Part shown: positions 36,190-45,514 of the stretch, one piece after another | Layout: every line of letters begins with the position of its first letter | Position numbering within the stretch: the stretch's first letter is position 1 | Assembly (NCBI GenBank): GCA_947589345.1 | Contig: CANQAC010000010.1 | Span: 1-53,964, forward strand | Direction of reading: 5' to 3' | DNA length: 53,964 nucleotides | DNA from: an uncultured Akkermansia sp. | GTDB lineage: Bacteria > Verrucomicrobiota > Verrucomicrobiia > Verrucomicrobiales > Akkermansiaceae | Program-made: the position numbers and the translations under genes | Notes under the pieces: model-generated | What the model was told of the DNA's origin: nothing | Databases searched by the model: none | What the model saw: the letters and a program-made list of their open reading frames with translations, nothing else

Positions 36190-37926
36190 ATGAAGTTTTG
36201 TCCTTTGATTGCGGTTGCGCTGGTTGCATCCGGAATGGTGATGGCACAGCATGAGACTGCAACAGAACGTGTTCCGGAGCCTCCGGGAGGCTTTCCTTTG
36301 CCTCCTGCGCCGGCTGGTACAGTGTCCCATGCGCAGCAGATCGGCAATCGGCCGGCCGACGAGTCATCCGCGGGAACGCCTGAGCAGCCGCAACAATCTT
36401 CAGCATCAGAGCAGGCAGTTGATGTTGAGCAGGATACTGTGTCCGCTTCGTCATCGGAGGATGCCGGTACACCCAAAGTGGCTCTTGAGTTGAGGGAAGT
36501 TCCCAAGGAGCTTTCTTCAGCCTATCGTGGGATCGTTAAGATAGAGGTGGCGAACCGGGTCCCGGATTATGCGATGCCGTGGCGTTCCGGGCAATTTGGG
36601 CGTGGCACAGGTACCGGGTTTATGGTGGCTCCGGGGTTATTTATGACTAATGCCCATGTGGTGGCCAATGCGCAGAGAATTTACGTCTCGCCGTACGCGG
36701 ATGCGCGAAAGATACCGGCCAAAGTGGAGTATGTTGCGCATGATGCTGATTTGGCGCTCATCAAGGTGGAAGACACGGGAGCATTTAAGGATGTATCGGC
36801 CATGGAGTTCAGCGACCGTATGCCCAAATTGGAGGATGAAGTTCGCGCTATCGGGTTTCCGATAGGTGGCGATCGACTTTCTGTGACTCGCGGAATCGTA
36901 TCCAGGATAGATACAATACCGTACGCTCATCCCTTTAATCAATCCCATCTCATCGTGCAAATTGACGCCGCTATTAACCCCGGCAATAGCGGCGGCCCGG
37001 TGCTGATGGACGACAAAGTAGTCGGAGTGGCGTTTCAGGGGCTGATGCAGGCAAACTCTACCGGCTACATGATTCCTCTGCCAGTGATTCAGCGGTTTTT
37101 GAAGGATGTTGCGGACGGTCGCTACGACCATTATGTGGAGATTGGAGCTATGTTCTTCCCCATGCAAAATCCCGCCATGCGTCGCCATTATGACCGCTCG
37201 CATGATACCGAGGGTACCCTCGTCGGGGAAGTCATACCCGGAAACCGTGGTGGCGAGCAGTTGCAGGTGGGTGATGTGGTATTGGCGGTGAACGGCCACG
37301 GTGTGGATAACTCCGCCATGATCGAACTTGATGGAGAGCGCGTGAAGCTCGAAGAACTCGCAGAACGCTCCTTTGCAGAGGATGAACTCACCTTCACGCT
37401 CGTCCGTGATGGGAAAAAAATGGAAGTGAAGATACATCCCCAACCTATTGATGCCAATAACATTTTGGGTAATGAATTTGACGCATTGCCGCGGTACGTC
37501 CTCTTCGCAGGCTTGCTTTTTCAACCGCTTCAGCGCGACGTGATCCGCGCTCACAATCTCGACCCTAATGACTTTATCGTTGAGCTTGACGATTTTATAC
37601 GCGGTGGCGCCTCGTTGCACAAAGATGATATCGTGGTGCTCACAGACGTGCTTCGCGATGAAGTAAATGCGCGTTTCTCCGAATATGGAACGGGTATTGT
37701 CACCAAGGTGAATGGACAGGAGGTGAAGGGTTTGAATCATCTGTACAGTCTCCTTTTCCCGGAGGATGGTAATCGCAAGGGAGAATACACGGTCATTGAA
37801 TTCAAAGATGCTCCCCGTCCGTTTGTTGTAGAAAATGCGGCGCTGCAAGCGGCCCACGCGCGGATCCAGGTTGGGTACAATGTGCCGGATGTAGCCCGTT
37901 TGAATAAATCACCCCATCTTCCCTGA
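36190..37926 (+). CDS. DegP-like trypsin-type serine protease with PDZ-like domain
   Basis: From ATG 36190 the protein has 578 residues: a signal peptide (MKFCPLIAVALVASGMVMAQ), a Pro/Gln/Ser/Glu-rich linker to about residue 100, a trypsin domain (about 105-310) with complete triad H156 in FMTNAHVV, D187 in AHDADLAL and S267 in NPGNSGGPVL, a PDZ-like domain with LQVGDVVLAVNGHGVD, and a long C-terminal region with no known motif. It acts in the periplasm as a protease or chaperone-protease of the HtrA type. A paralogue without the triad follows three bases later. The longer start at TTG 36157 lies over the promoter and is less likely. Confidence 0.9.
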   Translation: MKFCPLIAVALVASGMVMAQHETATERVPEPPGGFPLPPAPAGTVSHAQQIGNRPADESSAGTPEQPQQSSASEQAVDVEQDTVSASSSEDAGTPKVALELREVPKELSSAYRGIVKIEVANRVPDYAMPWRSGQFGRGTGTGFMVAPGLFMTNAHVVANAQRIYVSPYADARKIPAKVEYVAHDADLALIKVEDTGAFKDVSAMEFSDRMPKLEDEVRAIGFPIGGDRLSVTRGIVSRIDTIPYAHPFNQSHLIVQIDAAINPGNSGGPVLMDDKVVGVAFQGLMQANSTGYMIPLPVIQRFLKDVADGRYDHYVEIGAMFFPMQNPAMRRHYDRSHDTEGTLVGEVIPGNRGGEQLQVGDVVLAVNGHGVDNSAMIELDGERVKLEELAERSFAEDELTFTLVRDGKKMEVKIHPQPIDANNILGNEFDALPRYVLFAGLLFQPLQRDVIRAHNLDPNDFIVELDDFIRGGASLHKDDIVVLTDVLRDEVNARFSEYGTGIVTKVNGQEVKGLNHLYSLLFPEDGNRKGEYTVIEFKDAPRPFVVENAALQAAHARIQVGYNVPDVARLNKSPHLP

Positions 37927-37929
37927 GAT

Positions 37930-39540
37930 ATGAACATTACACTTACCTGTCGGTATCTTGTTGTAGGCTTCTTTTTGCTTGGCGTGGGTATGCTTGGGTC
38001 TTGTAAGCCCACCCCGCGTACGGCTCATTCCCACCGTCCCGAAGCGGAGCAGATGCAGGGTGATACGACCGCTCCACAAGCGGAAGATGCCCACGCAATG
38101 CCGTCCAAGCAGCAAAATGCGGGACTGCTTCATGTGTATGTCACTCACAGGGCATATACGCCCCTTCGACCGTGGGAAATGGAGGCGGGGCGTTTTGCCA
38201 AAACAAGCGGTGTCTACCTCGGCAATGGACAAGTGTTGACCATTGCCGATAAATTGCCGACCGCCACATACGTGGAACTGCGCCTGCCGGATGAATCACG
38301 TGCCGTACCGGCTCGCGTCGTCAAAGTGGATCCGGATCTCAATTTAGCGCTTGTGACGGTACAACATGAGGAAGATAGGGACATTTTTGCCCATGTTCCT
38401 GCCCATGATGTGGGTGTTCCGCTGAAGGTCGGAGATGTGGCCCAATTGCACAGCCTGATCAATGATGTAGTCCCGGTTCAAGTGGACGTGCAGGCTGAAA
38501 GCGCGAACACAAGCGAGGCAATGATTCCTCTGATGACGATGCGTTCGCGTTCCCCGTTGCCACAGATGCTGGAGCCGGGTTTGCCTCTGCTCAGGAATGG
38601 TCGTGTGGTGGGATTGGTACACAACTTTAAAGCCAACAACCAGTCACTCAATATCATCAACGCTGAGATGATACGCCGTTTCCTGCTTCAGGAAGCAGGA
38701 GATTCTGCCGTGCCGGTGATGGGGGTTAGCATGACGTTGCTTAATGATCCCGTTTTTCGCAAGTACCTCAAGCTTGATCGTGAGGGGGGCGGCGTGTATG
38801 TAAGTGAGCTGCTCCCCGCCGGTTCCGCCGCCGCCGCCGGCATGCAAAAGGGCGATGTGATTGTCTCCGTGGAGAATAAGCCGGTCTCCGCGTCGGGAAC
38901 ATGCGATCACCCCATCTACGGGCAGATAGATGTGCCCATGGTGATTCGTAGCCTCAAGCCTTGTGGGGAGAGCATCACGCTGGGGCTGATTCGCAATGGC
39001 GAACCGCTCAACCTGAATGTGCCACTCAATCGAAACGCTCTGGAAAAGTCCCCTTTGCGTCGGGAAAAACAAGGTACGCCACCACGCTACGTCATGTGGG
39101 GAGGAATGCTTTTCCAACCTCTTACCCAAAACTATTTGGATGCCTTGGAGCAACGAGCCGGTTCACTTCCCATTTCGTTTGTACGCATTAAACAGACCCT
39201 CCCTGAACTTTTGCAGCAAGGTCGCTCCGAACCCGTGGCCCTCACCCTCATAATTCCTACCCCGGCCACGTTAGGCTATGATGCGCTCGGCTTCTGTGTG
39301 GTGGAAAAGGTGAATGGCCAGCCCGTGATTTCTTTGGAGCAACTTGCCGAGCTGCTGGATACCCCCACCCCGGATGGTACCGTGGAACTGACCATTGATC
39401 GTCCCCCCTACAAAATATACATGGATCACTCTCTTGTCGAGGCGTGCAGTGATATGCTGCGCAGACAAGCAATTCCTGTCTTACGACGCTTGCGAGATGA
39501 ATCGGAGAGCGGAGGCACGTCAGCCGAGGGTTCTCATTGA
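37930..39540 (+). CDS. lipoprotein paralogue of the upstream protease, catalytic triad lost
   Basis: The 536-residue protein has a lipoprotein signal (FFLLGVGMLGSCKP, Cys25). Its domain order follows the upstream protease: trypsin-like fold, PDZ (LPAGSAAAAGMQKGDVIVSV) and the same C-terminal region including RYVMWGGMLFQPLTQNYLDA, compared with RYVLFAGLLFQPLQRDVI in the protease. The His position reads TIADKLPT and the Ser position reads LEPGLPLLRNGRVVG, so the His and Ser are missing. Only the Asp region (DPDLNLALV) is kept. It is a membrane-anchored pseudoprotease, which could bind substrates or regulate its active neighbour. The gap is three bases, so it is coupled to it. Confidence 0.85.
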   Translation: MNITLTCRYLVVGFFLLGVGMLGSCKPTPRTAHSHRPEAEQMQGDTTAPQAEDAHAMPSKQQNAGLLHVYVTHRAYTPLRPWEMEAGRFAKTSGVYLGNGQVLTIADKLPTATYVELRLPDESRAVPARVVKVDPDLNLALVTVQHEEDRDIFAHVPAHDVGVPLKVGDVAQLHSLINDVVPVQVDVQAESANTSEAMIPLMTMRSRSPLPQMLEPGLPLLRNGRVVGLVHNFKANNQSLNIINAEMIRRFLLQEAGDSAVPVMGVSMTLLNDPVFRKYLKLDREGGGVYVSELLPAGSAAAAGMQKGDVIVSVENKPVSASGTCDHPIYGQIDVPMVIRSLKPCGESITLGLIRNGEPLNLNVPLNRNALEKSPLRREKQGTPPRYVMWGGMLFQPLTQNYLDALEQRAGSLPISFVRIKQTLPELLQQGRSEPVALTLIIPTPATLGYDALGFCVVEKVNGQPVISLEQLAELLDTPTPDGTVELTIDRPPYKIYMDHSLVEACSDMLRRQAIPVLRRLRDESESGGTSAEGSH

Positions 39541-39795
39541 TTATTTGGTCACCTTATTAGTTGATAGCAAGTTGTTCTGATTAAGATTCGGTTGGCGCTG
39601 ACGTAAATTAGGCTTGCCAGAAGCCTTGCGATGTGTATCATTTTGTCACGCGGAGGAAGGGCTACACGCATTGCGGGACTGCTTCTGAGAACAGACTTGC
39701 AGCTTATTCCCCGCTCGATAAACATCACATCATACGCGGCATCTGAATCTTCCGGGTTCGTATAGGGAGTGCGTGCCGCGAACATCCAGAATATT

Positions 39796-40509
39796 ATGTC
39801 AGAACATTACACTCAAGGGAGGCAGGGACAGGGAGCCCGCCACCGTCGCCATTACCATTCCAACCGTAACTACCGTCATCGCATGCCGCGCCCCGAGGAG
39901 CCCAAACCCTCACTCTTCAAGCGGGTACTCTCTTTTTTCGGCTTCGGCGGGCAAAAGGACCAGAAGAAAAAGTCGGCTAAGACGGACAAAGATGCCAAAA
40001 ATCAGCCGACCCAGCGCGTGCGCGTGGCTCAGCCGCGCACTCCGCGTAGCGGCAATCCTGCCGCCGCAAGGAAAAGTCGTCTCCGTGCCGTATCGACTCC
40101 CCCTACTGAGAACGGGCGTCTTTATGTCGGCAATCTTTCTTTTGAGACAACGGAGCCGGAGTTGGAAGATCTTTTCAAAGGGTTCGGTCGTGTACGCAGC
40201 GTCGAGATCATATACAATTCCCGTACATACCGAAGTAAGGGCTATGCGTTTGTGGAGATGGAAGAACTTGCAGATGCTAAGCGCGCCGCTGAGGAATTGC
40301 ATGGTCAGCCATTCATGGGGCGTGAGCTTCGGGTGAGTGCCGCCAGCGAAAAAACGGATCGCCATGATGGAGAGCAGTCGGTTGAGGAGAGGGAGCAAAC
40401 GCCGGATGATGACGAACGCGCTGTCAGCTCCGTTGCTTTCGAGGAAGAGGTTGTTGTGACTATTCCGGATGCTCAGGAGGCTGCCCCTGCTAAGCAGGTT
40501 CAGGCATAA
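39796..40509 (+). CDS. RRM-type RNA-binding protein
   Basis: The 237-residue product has a basic, Arg/His-rich N-terminus (GARHRRHYHSNRNYRHRMPR), a Lys-rich spacer, one RRM (about 105-180) with RNP2 RLYVGNLS and RNP1 SKGYAFVEM, and an acidic C-terminal tail. Single-RRM proteins are common in Cyanobacteria and Verrucomicrobia and bind single-stranded RNA. ATG 39796 is chosen over the frame start 39769. In the 255 bases upstream I see only a 78-codon minus-strand frame that does not look real and no clear promoter. After the stop, GCGGGGG and CCCCCGC (40517-40552) form a stem without a U tract. Confidence 0.85.
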   Translation: MSEHYTQGRQGQGARHRRHYHSNRNYRHRMPRPEEPKPSLFKRVLSFFGFGGQKDQKKKSAKTDKDAKNQPTQRVRVAQPRTPRSGNPAAARKSRLRAVSTPPTENGRLYVGNLSFETTEPELEDLFKGFGRVRSVEIIYNSRTYRSKGYAFVEMEELADAKRAAEELHGQPFMGRELRVSAASEKTDRHDGEQSVEEREQTPDDDERAVSSVAFEEEVVVTIPDAQEAAPAKQVQA

Positions 40510-40566
40510 TTTATATGCGGGGGATGGGATGCGTGACAAGATCAGCCCCCGCTCATTGGATACGCC

Positions 40567-41268
40567 ATGGAGATAGTAGCGCGGCTTCAGGAAGTACGTG
40601 AGCGTATAGCGCAGGCTGAAACCCGTGCCGGGCGGAAGCCGGGTGGCGTGCAGCTCTTGGCGGTGAGTAAGACATTCCCCGCTTCCGCCGTTCGAGAAGC
40701 CTATCATGCCGGACAGAGACTCTTCGGAGAAAACCGCTTACAGGAAGCCTTGGAGAAAATGCCCCAGCTCCCGTCAGACGCCTCCTGGCATCTCATCGGA
40801 CCATTACAACGCAATAAAATACGCAAGGCGGTAGAATCCGGCGTGTCCCTCATTGAGGCCGTGGATTCATTGCGGACGGCGGAGACAATTTCGCGCATAG
40901 CAGGCGAATCGAATAAAACGGTTTCCCTATTGATGGAAGTCAACATAGATGGTGAGGGCAGCAAGCACGGGTTTGCTCCGGCTGACTTGTACGCAGCATG
41001 GGAGCAATTAATGGCATTGCCGCACCTGGAAATACGTGGTTTGATGTGTATTCCGGCTCCGGTATCGGATGCGCAGCAAGCTCGCCCCTCCTTTGCGGCG
41101 CTGCGGGAACTTGCTGAGCGGCTGCGTGTGCGCGGCGGATTGCCAATGCCGGTGCTTTCCATGGGCATGAGTCATGACTATGAGGTGGCTGTTGAAGAGG
41201 GCGCCACTGAGGTGCGTGTTGGCTCTTTCATATTCGGGGACCGCACCTACCCGACTGTTCTCTCATGA
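40567..41268 (+). CDS. yggS: YggS/PLPBP-family pyridoxal phosphate homeostasis protein
   Basis: The single-domain TIM-barrel protein (233 residues) has PLP Lys in LLAVSKTFPASAVREA, then GENRLQEAL, WHLIGPLQRNKIRKAV, LMCIPAP and the phosphate-binding LSMGMSHDYEVAVEEGATEV. These are all standard. It buffers PLP without known catalysis. The stop overlaps the start of the next gene by four bases. Confidence 0.94.
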   Translation: MEIVARLQEVRERIAQAETRAGRKPGGVQLLAVSKTFPASAVREAYHAGQRLFGENRLQEALEKMPQLPSDASWHLIGPLQRNKIRKAVESGVSLIEAVDSLRTAETISRIAGESNKTVSLLMEVNIDGEGSKHGFAPADLYAAWEQLMALPHLEIRGLMCIPAPVSDAQQARPSFAALRELAERLRVRGGLPMPVLSMGMSHDYEVAVEEGATEVRVGSFIFGDRTYPTVLS

Positions 41269-41597
41269 GTGAAGACTTCAACGAGTTTAATAGCTGGGAT
41301 TGCGGTGGCGCTGCAGCCATGCTCGCGGTCGTACCGGCGGTGTTTTATTTTGTCAGCTCCGGACATGATTATGTGGGCACGGCCGTCATGGCGTCCATCG
41401 CGTTGGGGGTCGGACTCTTCATTTTTATTGTAGCCCACCTTACGGATAGCCACATTGTCGGCAGGATCCTTCAGCTTGTTGGTATCCTATTGTGCATCGG
41501 CTATTGGATCTATGGAATCCATGAGTGGAGTCACAACTCCAAATTCTCTCCACCTGCTCCCCCGAACGCACCTGTTGAAAATCAACAAATAGAGTAG
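41265..41597 (+). CDS. small membrane protein, unknown
   Basis: The 110-residue protein has three hydrophobic segments (about 15-35, 40-60 and 68-85) and a Pro/Asn-rich C-terminal tail. It starts within the yggS stop (ATGA), and is therefore expressed with it. I recognise no family. Confidence 0.7.
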   Translation: MSEDFNEFNSWDCGGAAAMLAVVPAVFYFVSSGHDYVGTAVMASIALGVGLFIFIVAHLTDSHIVGRILQLVGILLCIGYWIYGIHEWSHNSKFSPPAPPNAPVENQQIE

Positions 41598-41751
41598 TTT
41601 TCTGCCTTGCGGCGCGTTGAGTGTAAAAATGGGCGGCTGCCTTCTTTCTTCATGGCGTGTCAGTTTGATGGTTTCCACCGTTTGCTTCCCCATATTTTGC
41701 ACCATGATGCTCGAATTGACACAATAACCTGTGGTAGGATTGTTTTTTGTC

Positions 41752-41780
41752 TTGTCAGAGACGAGAAAAAGTATTAAACT
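41752..41780 (+). promoter_or_regulatory. promoter of the outer-membrane protein gene
   Basis: TTGTCA, 17 bases and TAAACT (41775-41780). The -10 box ends nine bases before the ATGATG at 41789. Confidence 0.6.
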
Positions 41781-41788
41781 GCTGCGGT

Positions 41789-42778
41789 ATGATGAAGAAG
41801 TTTTTTCTGGTATCAGTAATGGGGATCACGGGAATGTTGGCGGCAGAAACGCCGCCGACTATACCGGACGGACAAATATCGTATGATGAGGTGAGCTACT
41901 CAAATGGCGGGTCTGAGTTGCCTGCGGAGTTTGTGGGATCTTCCAGCAACGGTGGCTACGATGCGCTTTTACCGGCGCCTGCAGCGAGTTCGCCGTCGTC
42001 GTCCCCCAATACAGTGATTGACTTGCTTCTTTACGCGAGCAATTATCAGGTTCGCGGCATGGGAGTGACAGATGATTTGAGTAATTACGGCACTTCTCGC
42101 TTGTACGGGTCCCATACTTTTGCCAATAAAAATTTATTCCATAAAGGAATTCAGCACAGGGTGCACGGAATGGCCGGCGTCATCTGGGATGCTTCATGTC
42201 CGTTGGGGGACATCATGCAGTTTGAGTTCGGCTACTCCATCGGGAAGGAAGTACTGCCCAACCTGTTGGTTGAGGTTGGATATAACTTCAAACGAGGTGG
42301 TTTGGAGGGTTTGATGGCTCAGAGCTTCGACGATTGCTCGCACCGAGCTACGCAGGAGCTCGTGCTGTCAGCTACTTTTAATGATCATCAAAAAGGGTTC
42401 TTTGGGCAGGCCTTGTTTGGCGCAAGTTTCTACGGCCTGACCGGATACTACGTGGATGCAGAGGTGGGTTACCGTTTTACGAATGTTCTTAATAAAACCA
42501 GGTTCGGTGCTGACTTGGAGGTATCGGCTGGCGTTGCGCCATCCTTCAGCTATTGGGGACCGGGTATAGATGGTATAGATGCTTACCGCATCCGCGTGGC
42601 GTTGCAACCATTCACTCACGGCGGAAAACTGGGGCGTGATGCCCGTCTGAGCTTCACCCCGTGGGTGCAGTGTTCGTGGACCGGTAATAATGCACGGAAA
42701 ATATATCGCAACACAGGACTGGGCATTGCCGATCATTTCCAACTTACTGTTGGAGTCAACGCCGGATACCGATTCTAA
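41789..42778 (+). CDS. outer-membrane beta-barrel protein
   Basis: From ATG 41789 the product has 329 residues: a signal peptide (MMKKFFLVSVMGITGMLAAE), a Ser/Pro/Gly-rich linker to about 85, and a domain of alternating hydrophobic strands ending in VGVNAGYRF. A C-terminal Phe and aromatic-rich strands are marks of an outer-membrane barrel. The closest known type is not clear. The frame is open upstream to 41747, but that lies before the promoter. map follows 15 bases later. Confidence 0.8.
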   Translation: MMKKFFLVSVMGITGMLAAETPPTIPDGQISYDEVSYSNGGSELPAEFVGSSSNGGYDALLPAPAASSPSSSPNTVIDLLLYASNYQVRGMGVTDDLSNYGTSRLYGSHTFANKNLFHKGIQHRVHGMAGVIWDASCPLGDIMQFEFGYSIGKEVLPNLLVEVGYNFKRGGLEGLMAQSFDDCSHRATQELVLSATFNDHQKGFFGQALFGASFYGLTGYYVDAEVGYRFTNVLNKTRFGADLEVSAGVAPSFSYWGPGIDGIDAYRIRVALQPFTHGGKLGRDARLSFTPWVQCSWTGNNARKIYRNTGLGIADHFQLTVGVNAGYRF

Positions 42779-42793
42779 TGAATTTTGCCGAAC

Positions 42794-43588
42794 ATGGCTG
42801 AACACATCCCCACGCGGAATCCGAATGAGATCGCAAAACTGAGGCGTGCGGGTGAGGCATCTGCTCGTATCCTCACGGAGGTCGCTTCTTTTGTTCGTGC
42901 AGGAGTTACCACGGCTCAGGTGGACGCTTATGCCGCGGAGCTGTTTACTGCTGAAAAGTGCGGCAATGCCTTTCACGGCTACTGCGGCTATCCTGGTCAC
43001 ATATGCATATCGGTCAACGAAGTGGTGGTGCACGGTATCGGCAGTGATCGGGTGATCAAAGATGGCGACATCGTAAGCTTGGATGTGGGAGCCATCGTGG
43101 ATGGATGGTATGGCGATAACGCACTCACGGTGCCCGTGGGACAGGTGAGCGAGGAGGTGCGCCGCCTTCTGGCAGTAACAGAGGAGGCGTTGTACCGTGG
43201 CATTGCTGAGGCACGGCAGGGCAATAACCTGGCGGATGTATGTGGGGCTGTTGAGGATTTTGTGAAACCTTACGGATTCGGAATTGTGCGCGACTACGTG
43301 GGACACGGTGTAGGCCGACACTTGCACGAGGAGCCTTCGGTGCCGAATTATCGCCCCCAACACCACTTGCCCCACCTTAAGCGAGGCATGATATTGGCCA
43401 TTGAACCGATGATTACTTTGGGCACTTTCAAAGTGAAGGTGCTGGATGATAAGTGGACAGCCGTGACGAAGGATGGCCTGCCTGCGGCGCACTTTGAACA
43501 CACCGTGGCCGTCGGTCCCCATGGCGGAGAGATATTGACGGAACGCCCACGCAACGCTTTGCCCGAGCAATTAGGGATCGCTCTCTGA
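42794..43588 (+). CDS. map: methionine aminopeptidase, type I
   Basis: The enzyme removes the initiator methionine. From ATG 42794 (MAEHIPTRNPNEIAKLRRAG) it has 264 residues. The five metal ligands are visible: Asp in VSLDVGAIVDG, Asp in GDNALTV, His in YVGHGVGRHLHEEP, Glu in AIEPMITLG and Glu in FEHTVAVG. The substrate His is in FHGYCGYPGHICIS. TTG 42785 is an alternative start. It is followed 13 bases later by a membrane protein gene. Confidence 0.95.
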   Translation: MAEHIPTRNPNEIAKLRRAGEASARILTEVASFVRAGVTTAQVDAYAAELFTAEKCGNAFHGYCGYPGHICISVNEVVVHGIGSDRVIKDGDIVSLDVGAIVDGWYGDNALTVPVGQVSEEVRRLLAVTEEALYRGIAEARQGNNLADVCGAVEDFVKPYGFGIVRDYVGHGVGRHLHEEPSVPNYRPQHHLPHLKRGMILAIEPMITLGTFKVKVLDDKWTAVTKDGLPAAHFEHTVAVGPHGGEILTERPRNALPEQLGIAL

Positions 43589-43601
43589 GTCTTATCTTAC
43601 C

Positions 43602-44198
43602 ATGGTTGACAACTGGATTCACCCTTACGAGGAAATACCACTTAGCGTGGCGGGTGTGGTCATGGGGAGTGCGCTCTTGTTGGCTCATCTCCTCGTTGTC
43701 CTGCGCCCTTGGGAAACGCTGGATATGATCAGACGGGCCGTTTCATCAGTCCGTGTCGGGCAGTGCATGCTCGTATTCGATTTTGCATGGATAGCTCTTC
43801 TGCTGTGGGGAAACCCTTCCAATCCCCTTCGCATGGAATTGTTCGATTTCGAGGGACTGCGCATGCCGCTGCTGCTGGCCTGTCCTGTGGTGTGCTACGT
43901 ACTCTGCACACAGTCCACCCAGAATCTGACCGGACGTGCGCTCGGTCTGTTTTTGCTCATGCTGGGTATAGTCCCGCTTTCAGCGGCGTACCTTAAGGAA
44001 CCCGCCACGCGCGTCCTCATACCGTTGTGGTGGTATCCCGTACTTTGCGCGGCTATTCTTTGGGTGCCCAAGCCCTACCTTTTGCGTGATTGGTTGGAGT
44101 GGTTGGTTCGGCGTCCTCTCCTCGCTCGAATGCTAGCCGTTTTCGGGGCTGTATACGCCATAGCCATCCTCGTGTGTGCTCTCCTCTTTTGGCCATGA
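43602..44198 (+). CDS. multi-helix membrane protein, unknown
   Basis: The 198-residue protein has about six hydrophobic segments and Trp-rich loops and no recognised motif. Its stop overlaps the next gene by ATGA, so it is coupled to the deaminase. A role linked to that enzyme, such as transport of its substrate, is speculative. Confidence 0.7.
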   Translation: MVDNWIHPYEEIPLSVAGVVMGSALLLAHLLVVLRPWETLDMIRRAVSSVRVGQCMLVFDFAWIALLLWGNPSNPLRMELFDFEGLRMPLLLACPVVCYVLCTQSTQNLTGRALGLFLLMLGIVPLSAAYLKEPATRVLIPLWWYPVLCAAILWVPKPYLLRDWLEWLVRRPLLARMLAVFGAVYAIAILVCALLFWP

Positions 44199-45514
44199 TA
44201 GCGGCAACCCCAGACGCCCTGTACACGGCTGACTACGTACTCACCCAAAATGCCAGTCGCGATGTCATTTGCCAAGGTGCGCTGGCGGTGGCGGGCGATT
44301 CTATCTTGTGCATTGGGCATACGGATATGTTGGTGGCACTGTATCCGGATGTGCGACGGGTGGATCTGGGGCGAGCGGTCATCATGCCGGGGTTGATTAA
44401 TGCACACACGCACATTTCGATGAGTCTGCTGCGCGGGTTTTCAGATGACAAGGCCCTGCGGGATTGGCTGGAGAAAGATATTTTCCCGCAGGAGGCTAAA
44501 CTCACTCCGGAACTCGTGGAATTAGGCGCGCTTTTCAGCTTGGCAGAAATGATTCGCACCGGCACGACCGCTTTTTACGATATGTACATGTTTGAGGATC
44601 GGGTGTACCACGCGACGGATCAGCTCGGTTTGCGCGCGGTTCTCGGAGAGAGTACAACTAAGTTTTTCCCAACACTCGTGGCACCAAACAAGGACGCCTA
44701 TTTTGACCTTGTCCGTCGCTACGGCAAAGAATGGGCAGACCACCCTCGTATCCGCCAGGCTGTCGTGCCTCATGCCCCATACACCACGACGTCGGAACTG
44801 CTTCGTGAATGTCGTGACCTGGCAGATGAAACAGGCTCGCTTTTCGGCATGCACCTGGCCGAGACCCCATGGGAAACAGAGCAATGCATCGCCGAACACG
44901 GGCTGCGCCCTGTGGCATATTGTGCCAAGCTCGGTTTGCTGCGTCCAGATGCCACTTTTTTCCACTTGGTCGATGTCAATGAGCAAGATAGGCGCATGCT
45001 TGCAGACGGCCATTGCGCAGGTGTCCATAACGCCGCCTCTAATATGAAACTGGCTAGTGGTGTATGCCCGGTGTCGGCTTTGCGCCGTGCAGGAGTGCCG
45101 ATGGGGCTGGGTACGGATGGTCCCGCCAGCAACAATGCGCAAAACATGCTGCGAGAGATGTACGTAGCATCCCTGTTACAGAAGATACATACTCTTACCC
45201 CGACAGCTGCTCCGGCGCAAGAAATATTGGATCTGGCCACTCTCGGAGGGGCTGCCGCTCTTCATGCTCCCTACATCGGATCTCTGGAGCCGGGAATGAA
45301 GGCTGATTTTATCGCGCTGGACCTCTCGTTCCCCAATATGCAGCCTGTGCATCACATCGTCTCCCAAGTGGTATATGCCGCAACAGGTGCCGAAGTGTGT
45401 CTCTCTGTGGTGGATGGTCGCGAATTATACCGCGACGGTAAATTCAGGACTTGCGATTATTCCGCCTTGTTGGAAGAAATGCAGAAAGCCTTGGCATGGA
45501 CGCGCCATTCATAG
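44195..45514 (+). CDS. mtaD: 5-methylthioadenosine/S-adenosylhomocysteine deaminase-like amidohydrolase
   Basis: The 439-residue amidohydrolase has the metal motif in LINAHTHISMSLLRGFSDD, then ALFSLAEMIRTGTTAFYDMY, the His in PHAPYTT, the catalytic Glu and nearby His in GMHLAETPWE, a later His in FFHLVDV and the Asp in GLGTDGPASNN. These match the MTA/SAH deaminase branch, which recycles adenosyl-thioether products of SAM metabolism, and metK in the same window fits. Closely related guanine or chlorohydrolase-type deaminases cannot be excluded. ATG 44195 overlaps the preceding stop. The next gene overlaps the 3' end by 19 bases. Confidence 0.82.
   Translation: MIAATPDALYTADYVLTQNASRDVICQGALAVAGDSILCIGHTDMLVALYPDVRRVDLGRAVIMPGLINAHTHISMSLLRGFSDDKALRDWLEKDIFPQEAKLTPELVELGALFSLAEMIRTGTTAFYDMYMFEDRVYHATDQLGLRAVLGESTTKFFPTLVAPNKDAYFDLVRRYGKEWADHPRIRQAVVPHAPYTTTSELLRECRDLADETGSLFGMHLAETPWETEQCIAEHGLRPVAYCAKLGLLRPDATFFHLVDVNEQDRRMLADGHCAGVHNAASNMKLASGVCPVSALRRAGVPMGLGTDGPASNNAQNMLREMYVASLLQKIHTLTPTAAPAQEILDLATLGGAAALHAPYIGSLEPGMKADFIALDLSFPNMQPVHHIVSQVVYAATGAEVCLSVVDGRELYRDGKFRTCDYSALLEEMQKALAWTRHS

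Noticed and set aside
36637..37857. 406-codon frame on the minus strand
   Set aside because: It is antisense to the DegP-like protease, which has a full catalytic triad and signal peptide. No motif or start signal supports the antisense frame.
39549..39785. 78-codon minus-strand frame between the pseudoprotease and the RRM gene
   Set aside because: There is no Shine-Dalgarno site, promoter or recognisable feature, and the length is within chance.
40517..40552. GCGGGGG/CCCCCGC stem after the RRM gene as a terminator
   Set aside because: The stem is real, but no U tract follows (GCTCATTGG), so termination there is not supported.
42368..43570. 400-codon frame on the minus strand
   Set aside because: It is antisense to the outer-membrane protein and map, both well supported.
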